Positions 38,501 through 53,500 of a stretch of 64,000 nucleotides of DNA are shown piece after piece. Under the pieces are notes generated by a model. That model was not told the origin of the DNA, did not search any database, and was given only the letters and a program-made list of their open reading frames with translations. The position numbers and the translations under genes are program-made. The stretch covers positions 744,001 through 808,000 of the forward strand of contig OY752146.1 of the NCBI GenBank assembly GCA_963573315.1. Direction: 5' to 3'. How positions within the stretch are numbered: the stretch's first letter is position 1; each line of letters starts with the position of its first letter. The DNA is from Entomortierella parvispora. Lineage: Eukaryota; Mortierellomycota; Mortierellomycetes; Mortierellales; Mortierellaceae.

Positions 38501-41500
38501 CAAATTGATAAGTTTTGTTTACAGAAGCGATAAGTGTTGTTGAAAAAGGAAGATGCGCGTATCCTGCTGAGGGCACCTGTAGTATCTTACCTGTGGACAT
38601 GTATACTGGCTCACAGACACGAGCTATGAAGCTGTTAAATGCATGCTCTTGTTGTTTGGCACTTGGAACATCATTCGACGTATCTTGAACGCCCTGTGGT
38701 CACCAGAACAGAAGAAGGCCGGCCCCTGTACTCCTTCCATCTGGTATAAAAGCAAATCATTCTCGCCATCTGACTCCAAATACGCAATATTTCAAAACTG
38801 TCGACCGACTTACAGCTCCTCTACTATGAAGTTTTTACCTATCCTCACTACCTTCGTGGCTGCTGTTGTCATGGCTAGTCCTGCCAAGGTACGTACAATC
38901 CTTCAGATATCTAGCGAATGAGGACCCAGAGAACACAAGTGTACTTACTGCAGTGTATTTCCTTCTTGCCTCCACTCGTTTCAGGAACGTACCGCATGTG
39001 TCGCCACGTCCTATGATCAAATTGCAGGTACCAAAGGCTGCAGTGTGATCATCATTCAGGGTCCGTTCACAGTGCCTGCCAACAAGAAGATTGACCTCAC
39101 TGGACTCAAAACTGGGTCCACTCTTATGATCAGTAATGACCATGCAGGTTTTTTTTTTTTTTTTGGTCATTGACATCTCCGAAGGAGATCTTGGATTCTG
39201 ACCTTTCAAGGCAAAAATCAACCTCTGATATTCATTAGCGGGCACCATTACCTTTGCCAAAGGAAATTTGAATGAAGACAACGATCTTGTAACCATTGGT
39301 GGCACTAACATCAAGATCGATGGCACCCGTGGTACCTTTAACGGCAATGGTCCAGTTAAGTATTTTTACTTTTTCTTTCGCGACATTTGCGTCCTTCATT
39401 GTGGAATGAGCTACAGATCTGCCTGGTCGCCTGTGCTCATCGATTTCATTGCTGTCGCCAAATAGCTTTACTGGGATGGAAAGGGCAGCAATGGAGGCAT
39501 CAACAAACCAAAGTTCGTCAGACTCAGCAAGTTGAGCGGCTCCATCACCGGTCTGACCATTACTGCATCTCCAGTGCAAACTTTTGCCATCAACGGCTGC
39601 CATGGACTTGCCCTCACCAACATCACCATTGATAATCGTAAGTAAGGCGATGCCACCTTTTCATAAAGTCTGATGGGCTTTTTCTTCTAACATTTTGGGG
39701 TGTGATTCCTCCATTGCTCTCTTACTTTTTTTCATAAGGAGGACCCAAGTACGCTCTGGGTCACAACACTGACGCGTTCGACGTCGGCTCCACTTCAGAT
39801 CTCACCATCACCGGAGCCAAGGTGTACAACAGTGATGACTGTCTTGCTGTGAACAGCGGCACGAACATTGTTTTTAACGGCAACTATTGCGAGGGGGGCC
39901 ACGGTATTTCAATCGTAAGAAGACGCTTCCTTTATTCATTTCGCCAAAATTACACCATCCTGGATCACGATGAGTGGACCAATAACATTCCTCATTCATT
40001 GGCAAACAGGGCTCCATCAAGGCCGGATCCGTTGTGGATGGTGTTGTGATCAAGGGAAACACGGTCGTGAACTCTGCTAACGCGGTCCGTATCAAGGCAT
40101 ACGCGAACGCGATCGGCGGCAAGGTCAACAACGTCACGTACTTGGATATCGCCATGTCTGGTATCACCGACTACGGCATCGTCATCCAGCAAGACTACAC
40201 CAATGCCGGAGCGACTGGCAAGCCCGGCGGCAGTGCACCCATCACCAATATCAACTTGAGCAACATCCATGGTACCATGACCAAGAAGAGCAGACAGGAT
40301 GTCTATATTCTCTGTGCCAAGTGCAGTAACTTTAACTTCAAGAAGATTGCAATTACTGGAGGTGCTGTTGCCAATTGCAGGTAGGTCTTTTAAAGGGGGG
40401 GAGGTGATCGAGCTGCATGTTGATTCTCTGCATCAAATGCCAAAAGAAATGTTTTGATCTAACACTTTGATACTCTTTTTTATTTGCGCGTCATAGTGGG
40501 ATCTCTCCTAAGCCCTTGGGTTGCTAAGCTCTCACGGCCATGGTGGTGGATCTGTGCTATGTACCCTATCATCGCCGTTTCAGTGTGGCGCCTGAACCTG
40601 TGGAACGAGCAGTTGAAAGACAATAAATTTGGTACACTTTTTTTTTCTCTGAGGGCGTCGTCCGCTTTCGGATTTCAGCGCATGGATGCCCGGACAAAAG
40701 CGTGGGAACCATTCAATTGACCGTGATAGAACACAAGTGGTTACTTTCAGGGGGTACAGTGAGGGAAAGCCAGCTCTCTGCTATCAAGGACGACAGTGTT
40801 GCAGTGGTCGGGTGCCGCGTGTTCTCCCAGAAAATAATGATTCGCTTCTCGTTGTACGCGTCATGTGTTCAGAAAGGCGGATGGCAAAGTAAGGCAAAAT
40901 GAAAAGTACAAGGTAAAGCAAAAGGCAAAGCGAAAGGCAAAGTAAAAAATGAGGCAAAAATGAAAGAGACCCCCCTGCTTATAAAGGAGAGTGAGAATAA
41001 GGAGAGGTAAGGCAGACACCTCACCCCACCCCACCCCCTCCGTCCCGACGCTTTATCGTAAGTCAGGATGTTTTAATGCAGGATCTGCTCGTCTTCATCC
41101 TATAACAACATGCGAGTGTAGTACTTAGCTCTGGAATTCTGACATTGTCTACTAGCAGCTATAATAACTCTATGCCGCCTAAATCTTCACCATCGGAGCC
41201 TTACTGTGAAGGCCAGCCGGCCATTGCCGTGATGTTCATTGGCAACATTGGCGCAGGAAAAAGTACACTCCTCTCTCAGGTAGGAGGCAGATTCGTGTCT
41301 GGTGTCAGGTTTAGACAAGGATTTACAAAGGCCATCTCGGAAACTCGCGTCATGTTGGGCACCAATCCGCCTGTACCCGCCGTGCTTATGGACATACCAG
41401 GCTTGTTTGAGCCCAACGAGCAAGGGACCAAAGACAACTGTGAGGTGTTGACGTGTGCACTTAAACAGGACTACAACTTCAAGTTGGTCTTTGTCTTGAA

Positions 41501-44500
41501 AGCTGATAACCGCGGCCCCAGTGATCAAGACTTGGTTCTAATGTCAAAAGTAAATAGCTGTGTTCGGGAAGCTAAAGCTCGGGAAAAAGTTGAATTCCAA
41601 GTCATTGTCAACCAGATCATGGACACGGACGTATATAATATGTACAAGCAACACGTCGCGCACGACAATTTCCGTTCCTTTTTTGACAGCCTTGAAATCA
41701 AGGATTTTTCTTTCGACATCCGGATCAAAAGTGTCTTCTTGCTCATGTTCGATAAGAACAAGGTCACCAGAAATGGCTTTGTTAACGAGATCTTGATGGT
41801 CCTTGCTGGACAGGTGGCAATCAAAATTTCACTTTTGAAACGCATCTCCGTTACCAATGAGGAACTTACTCTGTTTGAGACTGCACGGGCTAAAGCTGGC
41901 TTTTTTGCCGGTGTGGCCACTGGAGCAGTCGGTGCGGTGGGCGTCGTTGCGTGGGTCTTTGCTAATGTGCAGGCGATTCGCGGGGTGTAGACTAGCAGTT
42001 AGATTCGCCAGCAGAATTTAAAGTCGCAATCTTGTTTCGTCAACGAGAGAACTGGAATTCATAACAACTACATTGGCGTGTGTATGGAGTGAAAACAAAT
42101 ACAAAGGTACTACTCTGAACAAGACAGCGCTGCACTTGGTGTTTCACGCGTGAATAGACCTTGTGTTCGCGCACTCTGTGACTTTATGAAGTGCTGACAA
42201 ACGGAGACAGGGTCACAGGGTCATGGATTAGGTCAATGAGGAGATGGAAGGGCCGATGACACAAGGCAGAGTATCGAAAATAAGACCAAGGGAGATTCGG
42301 GGGGGGGGGGGGGGGGGGACAATCGTGGCAAGAGCAAGACAAGAGAAAACAGTGGATGGGCATTGAAGTGAGCAGGATCGGGAATGTCACGCCAGAGACA
42401 AATATGGGTTGGCTGGTACCTAGAAGATCGGGTACTGAATGAAAGCTGGTAAAGGAGAGCTGAGATTAGGCTGCAGCCAAATACCCGATCCAAAAAAAAA
42501 GTGCTTACGCGCTTGCGACTTAGGGAATAGGGGACTTAGGGAATAGGGGAAGAAGTGCGGTGTGGAGGAAGGTAAGGTTCCGACGTGGAGGATGATAAGG
42601 CAGTCGATGAGAAGCTGGACAATGGTAAGGAACGCGTCCACGACGCGAGAATGAGCTCTGTGCTTAATCTGAAAGAAGGGATAGCTGACAACAATGCAGG
42701 ACAGGGATTCAGGAGTGAGAAGGACTGAAAAATGTGAGAAGATGTGGAGTGGAGAGAATACGAAAGGCAATAAATGAAGAAGGAAAAAAGGAAGAAGGAC
42801 GAGGAGAAGAAAAGGAAGAAAACAACCACCTTGACTGAAGCACTGAAGATCAGTCCAGTTTACCACTCTGAATGTATTTAACTCACAGCTGGATAGAAGA
42901 AACTGGGGCATGCAGGTCCTGTCACTTTGTAGGAAGAAAGCAACCAGACATATACCACTAGAGCTAAGGCTCCGACTGAAGAGCCAGCTCACCGCTTGCC
43001 ATCTTGAATCCACTCAGCAAACGGATCGATGACAGTAGAGGTGCAGGAGAACACCATAATTGTAGATGATGGAACTCAAGCCCTAGCTCAGGCGCTCAAG
43101 GTATGTCCGATCCTGACTAAATACACTGAACTGTGAGGAAACAGGACTGGAAATAATACGGCTATGTCTTGGCACACAGGGCAAGTTTGACTCCCACCAC
43201 TTCCGGCATGAGACTGCGGCAGGCACCCCTGCAGTAACCCATTCTCACGGAACGCGGTCAGCCCTCGCAAATGGGAGGCGTCTCGCAAGCAGCTGCGTTT
43301 TTCCTGCTGCGCTACTCTGGCGATATTTTTCAAGTGCTCTCCACATTGTGTCCTTGCCGGGGAAATTGGGGCAGATCAGACAGAACGCCTACTCAATGTT
43401 GCACACAATCGTTACAGTTCCAGGATAACTCCCCGTCGACGTATTTAAACAAAAACTGCGCTAACCGGCCTCTGCATACCAAAAGCAGGTCAGCACCGAA
43501 ATTGCTTTCTATAAGCAAAGACTGCGCACTTTCCCCGCAGTCAGGTGTTGGCAACGCGCTTTCGTCCTTATCGAAAACTCGCTATTTAAGTCGCTGCTTT
43601 CGTCAGCCCCAAATCTTCTCCCCACAAGAAAACTCACACACAATAAACATTCTGCTCACCAACGCAAACATGAAAGGCACCACTGACTCTACAGATTTCG
43701 AAAGGTCCTTGACTTCTCTGGACAACTACCTACTTCTTGGGAAGTCTGGTCTTCGCGTCAGCCCTCTGGCGCTCGGTACCATGGTAATTATGATGAGGTC
43801 ACACGCTGTTTGCCTTTGCACTGTAGTCCGATTGCCATTAACCCGTCGCTTCTGACTTCTTTCATAACCATCAACAAGACCTTTGGCCAGCAATGGGTAA
43901 TCATCACCTCATTAATCATTTTGAGCTTAACCGACCTATCTTGGATCTGAATATCCACGCTTACTTTTTTTTTTACGAATCTCTTCGATCTCTGAACACT
44001 TTAGGGATTTGGGAGCAACAAGGACATATGTAAAAAGATTTTTGACAGATACTACGAGGAGGGTGGAAACTTCTTTGATACTGGTAAGGACACATGAGCA
44101 CGCGATCACAGGCAGACTATCCACCATCCACTTGTTATTACTACTGGCATGTGTAAATACTAAGTTGGTTTTGATATTCCCAGCCAATTGCTACACGAAT
44201 GGTGATTCTGAGCGATTCTTGGGCGAGTACATCTCTGGAAAACGTACTGAATGTGTCGTCGCTACAAAGTATTCCAGTAAGTCCCTCCACCTCTACCTGT
44301 TTTGTTTTGAAAGCCAATGGTTTCTTTTGAAAGGAGGAAAATGACTTGAATACAATCATTTCACATTTTTTAGTCAGCCCGGCTTCTGAAGACCTCGCAG
44401 ACAAGTATTTTCGCGTCTTCCCGAACTATGGTAGAGATTCATCCGTGCTCTTCGCATGTTTGCTATAGGAGGGACAGCGTAAATATTTTCAATTGTTTCG

Positions 44501-47500
44501 AACAACAGGTGTGAAGTCTGGGACAAGGCGCCCAAACCCCAATGCTGGTAGGATATCGCGAACTTCATGTTGCATGGCCTTCACTTACTCTTCGATATTG
44601 AAGGAGCCTACTCTTACATAATCTATTCTCTCTATGAACTATTCAGGTGGAAACCACCGAAAGAGCCTTGTCGAAACTTTGGATGGCAGCTTGAAGCGTA
44701 TGGGCATTGGCTACACAGACATTCTGTACGTCCACCTGTGGGAGTATCGGACTCCGATTCAGGAAGTCATGAGGGCCTTGGATGATGTTGTCCGATCAGG
44801 CAAGGCCCTTTATGTCGGCATCAGTGATGCTCCTGCCTGGGTCACTGCCAGTAAGTATAATAGTTGAAAAGTGTGGAACCTTCGGTCCTTCGCTTTTTCC
44901 CTTCGTCTCATGAACTGCAAAAAAAAAAAAAAAAATGATCGATCAAACCTACAACCATTCCTTCGCTTCCTGATAATTTGGTAGCTGGAAATACTCTTGC
45001 TGACCTCCGGTCGCTGACGCCCTTCATTTCCATGCAGTCCCGCTTCAACATGTTGGACCGTTCACTCGAGGCCGAGATCCAGCCCATGTGTGCAGAGCAC
45101 GGGTTAGGTATTGTCCCATGGGGTGTTCTTGCCGAGGGTTTTCTCACAGGCAAGCACACCAAGGACGCTATAGCAACGACCAAGCGACGAATTGACGGCC
45201 ACTTTGCAGACCCCAAGAACTGGAGAATCTTGGACGAGATGCGCGCGATCGCCACAGAGTGCAAGAAGACCCCTGCCCAGGTGGCTCTGAACTGGGCCAT
45301 GCAGAAACCAGGAGTCACCTCGCCATTGTTGGGCGTCCGCACAATGGAGCAGTTGGAAGATAATCTCGGCGCGCTCGAGTTTGCACTTGGCAAAGAGCAG
45401 ATGGCGCGGTTGGACAAGATCAGCGACCCGGTTTCATGGCCATTCCCGCACAGCGTGGTCCAGGACCTGAACAGGTTCGTGGGACTTGGTCTGGAGATGG
45501 AGATGCCGAAAAAATATCATGCTCTTCAAAGTCTCCGTACAGCAAGCACAGACGCCTAGATACTCTGTGTTTAATAAAATTGTCGTTCAAAGCTTGTGGA
45601 AACTCATTGTAGATGACTCATCAACGAAATATATATCATAAACTGTCTAGCCGCAGCCACATTGTATTGACACTGACACCATATCCCCCGGCGCGTAGAC
45701 GCGCCCTGATGCCATTCAGATTGGGAGAGATCTTCTGCCTCAATAACACTACTCACTTTCTGGAAGCCCGTGCCAACTTGTTTCACCATCATTATTTATC
45801 CAGCCCTCAGTTCCCGCCATTAGTGCAGGAGGTAAAAATTGAGTACCCAATGATATTTGAATTTTCAAAGAGAGAGTGGATAAAAGCATTCGCACAAGGA
45901 AAAGCCCAGTAGAGAGGTAGATTAAGGGAGAGATGGACTATTCTCTGCGAAATATTCAAAACTATCTGCATTATTAACTGCCACAGCAGGGTTTTGTTGG
46001 GCCAACTCCCTGCAGGCACTCTGTCCAATAAACTTTTTTTTTGTTCCACCGTTAGCACTGAATTGGCTTGCTTTGTGTACCAAGATTCCGCCCTTGTTGC
46101 CTGTGCCTGTGATAGGTGCATGCCAAAATGCTCCGCATAAAAATATCTGACCGAACTTATCTGGATAGACGTAGGCTAGGTCATGAGGCTTCGTGCAGGT
46201 GCAGTCATATGTGAAAGATGAAAATCTATTCCCTTTGATCAAGTTGAAAATGCTAGCCACGGTATTGTGCCTTGTGGCAGTATATGGGCCAAACCAAGTA
46301 GTGTAACGCGGGGTGGCTGAAGTGTGCGAATTGACATAACCGGCAGCTGCAGCGGCGTAGGACTGTGCGGCCGAAATGGCAGAGTTGAGTTGGGATTCTT
46401 GAGAAGCTGAGCAACCAATGAATGTGGCTGCGTTCGCTGCAAGCGGCAAAACCATGAGTGCTGAAACTAGCTTCATCGTTGCGTATCTGTATTCAGAATG
46501 AATGTTTTTTTCTGCGTCAGTCAGTAACATCACAATGGAATTATATTTCTCGTCACGCCGGTTTTCTTACCGGTAGGAATATGTGTGAGGGTTCCGACAG
46601 CGGTATCTAAGGTGGGCAGTTGAGGGCTTGAGGAAGGTTGGTTGACTGTTGGTCCAAGCAGCGCAAGCGTGAATCCTTTATATAGGTGGATTTTGTAGCA
46701 GGGAGAAAAGAAGGATGCATTGAAGAGATAATAAATGAGATGCATAATGAGAAAATAAAGGAATGCATAAACATCAGGCTCTGGAAACACCAGGGGGATG
46801 GGGAAAGAAAGAGGTAAAGAAAGGGAGTGATCAAGGAGAAGGAAGGAATACAGAAAGAAAGGCACGCCAGGAAGATAGGGATGAAGGATGCCATAATAAA
46901 AAGAAATAGACTACTGAAAAAACAAGGATGCAGCAAAAGAAAGGAGAGGCAAGGGGGCTGGAAAGATGAAGGGGCCACTGAAAAAAAGAAAGACGCGAAG
47001 AAGATCAAAACTTAGCTGGAGCACCTAGACTTTAACCAAGGAGAGCTCGTCTGTACTTGGGTAAAGTAGCACAAGAAGCCCAAGTAGGGCGACCTCTTCC
47101 TAAAGCCAAGAGGGACTGGCCTGCCATCCCAAGCCTGATGAACTTTAGATCCATCGAGGTGGACCGGACGGGACCTGGGCCTCATCCCGAAAGGAACTCT
47201 ATGCCTCCGATCCCGGACGAAGAGTGGAAGGTGTGTTGGGAGCGCTTCTGGGCGACCGAGCGACGCCCCAACGAGCGCCACTTTCTGTACCAGCTCCATC
47301 ACAGAGCGGTATGGACCAAGGGATTCAAGTCGACCATAATACTCAATCAACCGGTGGAGAACAAGTGGTGCAGGAGGTGCATCGCCCATGACCCACCGAT
47401 ACAAGTCCATGAGAACACAGTCCATGCTTTTCACGACTGCCCACAAGTGTTGGCAGAATGGGATCGAGTCCGCGAGAGGATCGAAACCCTCTGCCAGACA

Positions 47501-50500
47501 GGACCGCTATCCACAATAGTGTATCACGATATACTCTGTTGGCCCCGAGTAGTGGACCTGCCACCTCTGGCCATCCACCTGCATTCTACCGTCACTCAAA
47601 CCATATGGCAAAGCTATTGTGCCCTTGGAGATGGAGAACGACAGGCGGATATATACCTGAGAGGAGCAGTTGTATCAGCGTTCAAGACACGAGCCAAGGT
47701 AGAACAGGCGCGAGCCATCTACCGTGATCAAGTGGAACACCACCAACGAGCTCGAGGCCAATTAGGGCAAGAGCCGTCGACAAAGAACTACGACCAGTTT
47801 GTGTCTGTGTGGCACCATCCTCCTCACATCACGGTCTTTCGAGATCGGCTGGAATGGGGAGAGATGTGGAGCAATTAAGTTTGCACGCACGGTCCCGAAC
47901 GATAAAAAACAAAATCAGGGACGATCGACTCCTGCAATTGACCGCCCCGCCAGAAAAACAGACCCGAAACACAAAAACCAAAAAAACAGAAAACGCAAGG
48001 TCGAGAACGCGAGCGGGTCTCCTTCTCCGTCAAGACCTCCAACAGGCATCGGTTCGTCTCTTTACCAACAAGAGATGAGCAGGAACCGACCAAAAAAAAT
48101 AAAATCTGCGGTCGCTGCTTCTCCCCGCCTCTGAGAAGCAGTGCTCGTGAGTAGGTGGCTCCCTGCCCTACTCGAAGAGCACCCCTGGATCCTTGCAAGA
48201 TCCAGAAGATCCATGCCAAGGGCTCTGACGCTCCTCTCGGGTGTCACTTCCTCACTTGTCATGACCAAGGGCCGCCGTTTCCGTCGCCTTTTTCCTAAAT
48301 AGTCTTCCACCCCTACCTCCCTGGGCCCGATCTGTATGGATCGTGAAGCCCTTGTTCCCGCTTAGCGCAGGGCGAGCCACTTTTTTTAGAAAAAACAGAT
48401 AGTTCGGCAGTAGTAACCTTTATCATTACCAGCGAGGGGGAACACTTTGGGAAAGCTTCGGCACCCCCCCGCATGGAATAAACCGAAGAGTATCTCTCTC
48501 TTCGCCCGGCTAGCTCAATCGGTAGAGACGGTCTTTCGAGATCGGCTGGAATGGGGAGAGATGTGGAGCAATTAAGTTTGCACCGCACGGTCCCGAACGA
48601 TAAAAAACAAAATCAGGGACGATCGACTCCTGCAATTGACCGCCCCGCCAGAAAAACAGACCCGAAACACGAAAACCAAAAAAACAGAAAACACAAGGTC
48701 GAGAACGCGAGCGGGTCTCCTTCTCCGTCAAGACCTCCAACAGGCATCGGTTCATCTCTTTACCAACAAGAGATGAGCAGGAACCGACCAAAAAAATAAA
48801 ATCAGCGGTCGCTGCTTCTCCCCGCCTCTGAGAAGCAGTGCTCGCGAGTAGGTGGCTCCCTGCCCTACTCAAAGAGCACCCCTGGATCCTTGCAAGATCC
48901 AGAAGATCCATGCCAAGGGCTCTGACGCTCCTCTCGGGTGTCACTTCCTCACTTGTCATGACCAAGGGCCGCCGTTTCCGTCGCCTTTTTCCTAAATAGT
49001 CTTCCACCCCTACCTCCCTGGGCCCGATCTGTATGGATCGTGAAGCCCTTGTTCCCGCTTAGCGCAGGGCGAGCCACTTTTTTTAGAAAAAACAGATAGT
49101 TCGGCAGTAGTAACCTTTATCATTACCAGCGAGGGGGAACACTTTGGGAAAGCTTCGGCACCCCCCCGCATGGAATAAACCGAAGAGTATCTCTCTCTTC
49201 GCCCGGCTAGCTCAATCGGTAGAGCAACTCTTTCTTTCCCAGTTCCGCAAATAATTGAATTAGCAGTCACTGTTACTTTCAGTTTTTTGTTCATCCTCAT
49301 CGCTTTTTTGCTCATTGCATTTCGTCGGTCATTAGCAAAGTGCTCAGCTCCGGGAAGGACCATCACACCACCGTGAATCAACAACTCGTCACCATGGACG
49401 ACCCCAACATGCCTGCGTCTCCGCATCTGGTCACTACAGTTGCCGGGATAGACCCTTTGGGGGTGGGATCTATGTCCACCAACGCTAGTGTCAGTGCCGA
49501 GGCGGCCGCATCGGGTCAGCCCATTTCGTCCGTTAGGACCACCCTCGCGGGTGAGCGATCACCCCTGAACCAACCTGCCACGTCGCATGATGCCGATAGG
49601 CTTGGGAGACCATCCGCATCATCCACCTCTGGCAGGGGTTCAGGAGGGACCGCCGTAGTCCACAACACAACGGCCAAGACCACCCCTGGGGGTGAGCCGT
49701 CTTCTTTGTCCACCACTACCATGTCTGGTCGTGCCGATGAGCCTGGGCAGCCATCCGCACGCCCCACCTCTGGTAGGGTGCCATTGAAATCGGCTTTAGT
49801 CTTGGAGAAGCCTGCAGGACAGTCAGGAGGGACTGGTCCTGTGTCATCATCATCGTCGAAGTCTGCCGCTTCATCTCCCTCGGGTCTGAGGGATGAGGAG
49901 ATGGAGGAGCAGGCTCCCATTCCTCCCATGCCCGCGGCGGGTCCGATGCCGATTCGGACATACGCCTTTGCTGCGGGTGCCCGTGCAGAGTCCAAACGCA
50001 GTCAGGAGGTTCTTCGTCGCCGAGTCGAGGCCAGGGTACAGGCCCAACTCCCCCAGCACTTTACACGGCTTAGAAGGGGAGCGGCGGTTATTATTTATGA
50101 GAACACGAAGGTCAGGGCAGAGGACCTGCAACTGGAGTTGAACAAACTCCTAGATGCACGCTGTGTCCTGAAGAACGATACATACGGGATCTCAGTTGTC
50201 GGATTCCTCCATGCAAAGGACCTGGAGGAATTTCTCGTCACCCCTGTGGTGGTCAAGGGCGTCCGTCTCCGAGTGGAAAGAGCGGTGCACTCGACGGGGT
50301 CTCGACTTCAAATCCGAGCGGAATCGGTCTTTGAGTTGGACCCTGACGACCTTGAGAAAGAATTGAAGCGGATCTTCCAGGAAGCAGGGGAGATCAAATA
50401 CATCAACCCGCACTATGTGACGGGATCAAAGGAGACGTTGACAGGAGTGGTGGATTTCATCCTGGAGATCCCCTCTGGAAAGCTCAAGGACCTGCGGCTG

Positions 50501-53500
50501 CCCCGGATGGCGGCGCTGTCAGGAGTAAACACTCTGTTTACCTGGCCCAAGGGAGGCAAGGTCTGTTACAGATGTGGGACGGACGAGCACATCAGGAGGG
50601 AGTGTCCTCATCCAATCACTTGGTCGGTCGATCAAGGAGAGCCGTTGGAGACAGCGATGATGGTAAAGGCATTTCCGGACACTGAAATCACCCAGCCAAC
50701 AGTCAACACCCATAGTCAGTCAGGCAACAAATCCACAGCCAATAAAGCTGGTTCAAACAAACTCAATACGCAGCGAGACAATGAGGAGGAATGGACTACG
50801 GTAGGACAGAAGAAACGTCCTTACAGTACAAGATCCCGTCCTGGCCCGCAATCCGACTCGGACAACCCTGTGGAGAGGAAGAAGACTCAACAGGGAAGTG
50901 CCAGTGGAGCAGGCAATGGAGGAGGGAAAAAACCCGAAGACGGCGGTGGAAGCAAAGGCAAGGGGAAGGCCAAAGCCAACACCGACGACCACCAGGAGCA
51001 GAGGAAGGAGTCCGAAGCTCGGGTGGACGTGAACAGGGGGACAGAGGAGGGCTCTGCTGTATCCAACAGCAAGAGCACTCCTACTGCTACCAAAGCTAGT
51101 GTGACCTTTGCACCATCTGGAAACAGCTCTGGAGCAGCAGGGTCAGGAACGAGCGGTCCCACTGAGACCGTCAAGGGTACTAATGCAGTCAGCAACGGTA
51201 ACCAGACTGCAGAGTCCACCTCTGCCGATATTCAAACAGCAACATCATCCAAGATCGCACAGGAGCAAGAGGCGGCGAAGGTAGCAGCTGCCCAACAAGC
51301 TATGATCAGGGCAGAAGAAGAACAGGCCCGGTTAGCACAGGAATACGCCCGCCAGCAGGAAGCCTGGTTAGCACAGGAACAGGCCCGTCAGCAATGGGAA
51401 CATGCCCAGCAGGAAGCCTGGCAAGCAGCTGCGGCAGCAGCTGCAGGGGAAGCTGCAGATGAGGCCTCGGCAGCGGCGGAAGCTTTCAGGGCAGCAGACA
51501 ATACCCATGACATCTTCGACGAGGATGACTTTATGGATGATATGGACCCGGAAGAGGTAGACATCGAGATGTATATGAAAACATCAGGACGGTCTAGAGC
51601 CGAGGTGGAGGCGATGATAACGCTCAAGATGGCCGCCCGAATCAGAAAAAAGTCGACTGGGAAATCAATTGTGAAGGCAGTCGGGAAACCAATTGGAAAG
51701 CCCATTGGAAAACCGACGACGAGAGCCAGCAAGTCGACTAAGTAGAGAATTGTCTCTGCCCGTCGCCTTCTTCCAACTGTTTTTTCCCAATGCCTGTACA
51801 ACCTATACCACCGAACGCGTCCACGTATGCCAACCTTCGGGTAGCGACGTTGAACGTAAGATCTATTCTCAGCGATGAGAATCGCCGTGCATTCTTTGCA
51901 TGGTTAAAAAATCAACCAATTGACATCATTGCGATCCAGGAGACCGCAAACTTTGGGATCTTTAATGACACCGTCAAAGCCAAATGGACAAGAGATTGGG
52001 GGGAGAGGGGCAAGTCCCTCTTTACCCGATATTGCGGCCTGCTGGTTTGTCATGAAAGATTCTTCCTCACCGACACTGTGGAGCTTGGAGAAGGCCGTAT
52101 CCTATCGGCCATCCTCAAAGCGGCAGGACAGGACGAGGATACTCTTAGGATCACAAACTTATATCTTCCAGCCAACGACAGAGAGCAGCCAATTTTTCTT
52201 GCCAGATTGGACGTGGGCAGAATTGCACACCCTCTCACAGTCGTCCTGGGAGACTTCAACAACACAATGCACCCGATGTTAGACAGGAACCCTCCACGAA
52301 CAGTAGAACTTCAACAAGAATACCGCTACACTGCACCCTGGCAGAATGTAGTGGACGCCTTGATGACGCCGCTGAACCTGGTGGACACTGCCCTCCCTCG
52401 GACAAAGAACAAACCATACTATACTCACTACCACGTCAGGACTGTCGCCGTCACCCCCCAGAACATGGCAATCCGTCGCGCCTTTTTGGAGGCCGCGGAT
52501 CCGCTAGAGCTGGAGAGGGAGAGGCCAGCGATAGGGGATGGAGCGGAGCTGCTAGCCATGCTAGACAGAGACGATGACCTGGTGGAGAACCCAGCAACTC
52601 CGGGACAGCCCGGAATTATCTTGAACACAAACTCAAGGATTGACTATCTGATGGTGTCGGCTACAATGCTTGGATCAGTCTCGGCCCAGGAGGTTCGCTC
52701 TTGCGACATTTACTGGCCCGACAAAAAATCCAAGCTCGACCATCGACTAGTCTCTGCCACACTTTTTACTACGGACAAACCTCCATACTGTGCTTCCGAG
52801 GTACTGGATGAGCGTCTGTTGCACGACCCGACCTTTGTGGAAAAGGTGAACTCTCTCTTTGCGGATCTGGCAGAGAAGAGGAGTCAGCCCGACTCGCCAC
52901 CCATGTCCACCTGTTGGGACGAGTGCAAGACCAGGATCTTGGAGGAAGGTCTGAAATATGCAAAGAAAAAACGAAGAGATAACATGGACAAGCGTCGAAA
53001 GTTGACCAGGGATCTCGCGCAAGCGGACGCTACTCTCGACCAGCACCCCAGGAACAAGAAGGCAATTGCAAGGAGGTTGCAATGTCTTGATGACCTGGGT
53101 GAGCTGTCCAAGTACGAACTTCAAAAGGTGGCGCTGATGGCCAAGGTGAAATGGGTGGAGGAAGGAGAGAAGGCCACGCCGTTTTTTACCATGCTTCTTC
53201 ACGCACGCCGCAGGAAAGCAACTATCGCAGCTCTTAAAAACAGGGAGGGAGAATCAAAAGAGGACATGGACTCGATTGAATCGATCGCCCGCGAGTTTTA
53301 TTCTGAGCTATACACGTCAGAGCCGACTGACCGGACCGCACAGGAGACGCTCCTGAGTGCAGTCCACACGTCGGTGAACGCCAGAGATAAGATCGATCTG
53401 GATGCGGATCTCACGGAGGGAGAGATTACGTCTGCGATTCAAGCCATGGCGGCTCGATCCTCTCCAGGAACTGACGGGCTCACCTACGCATTCTACAAAG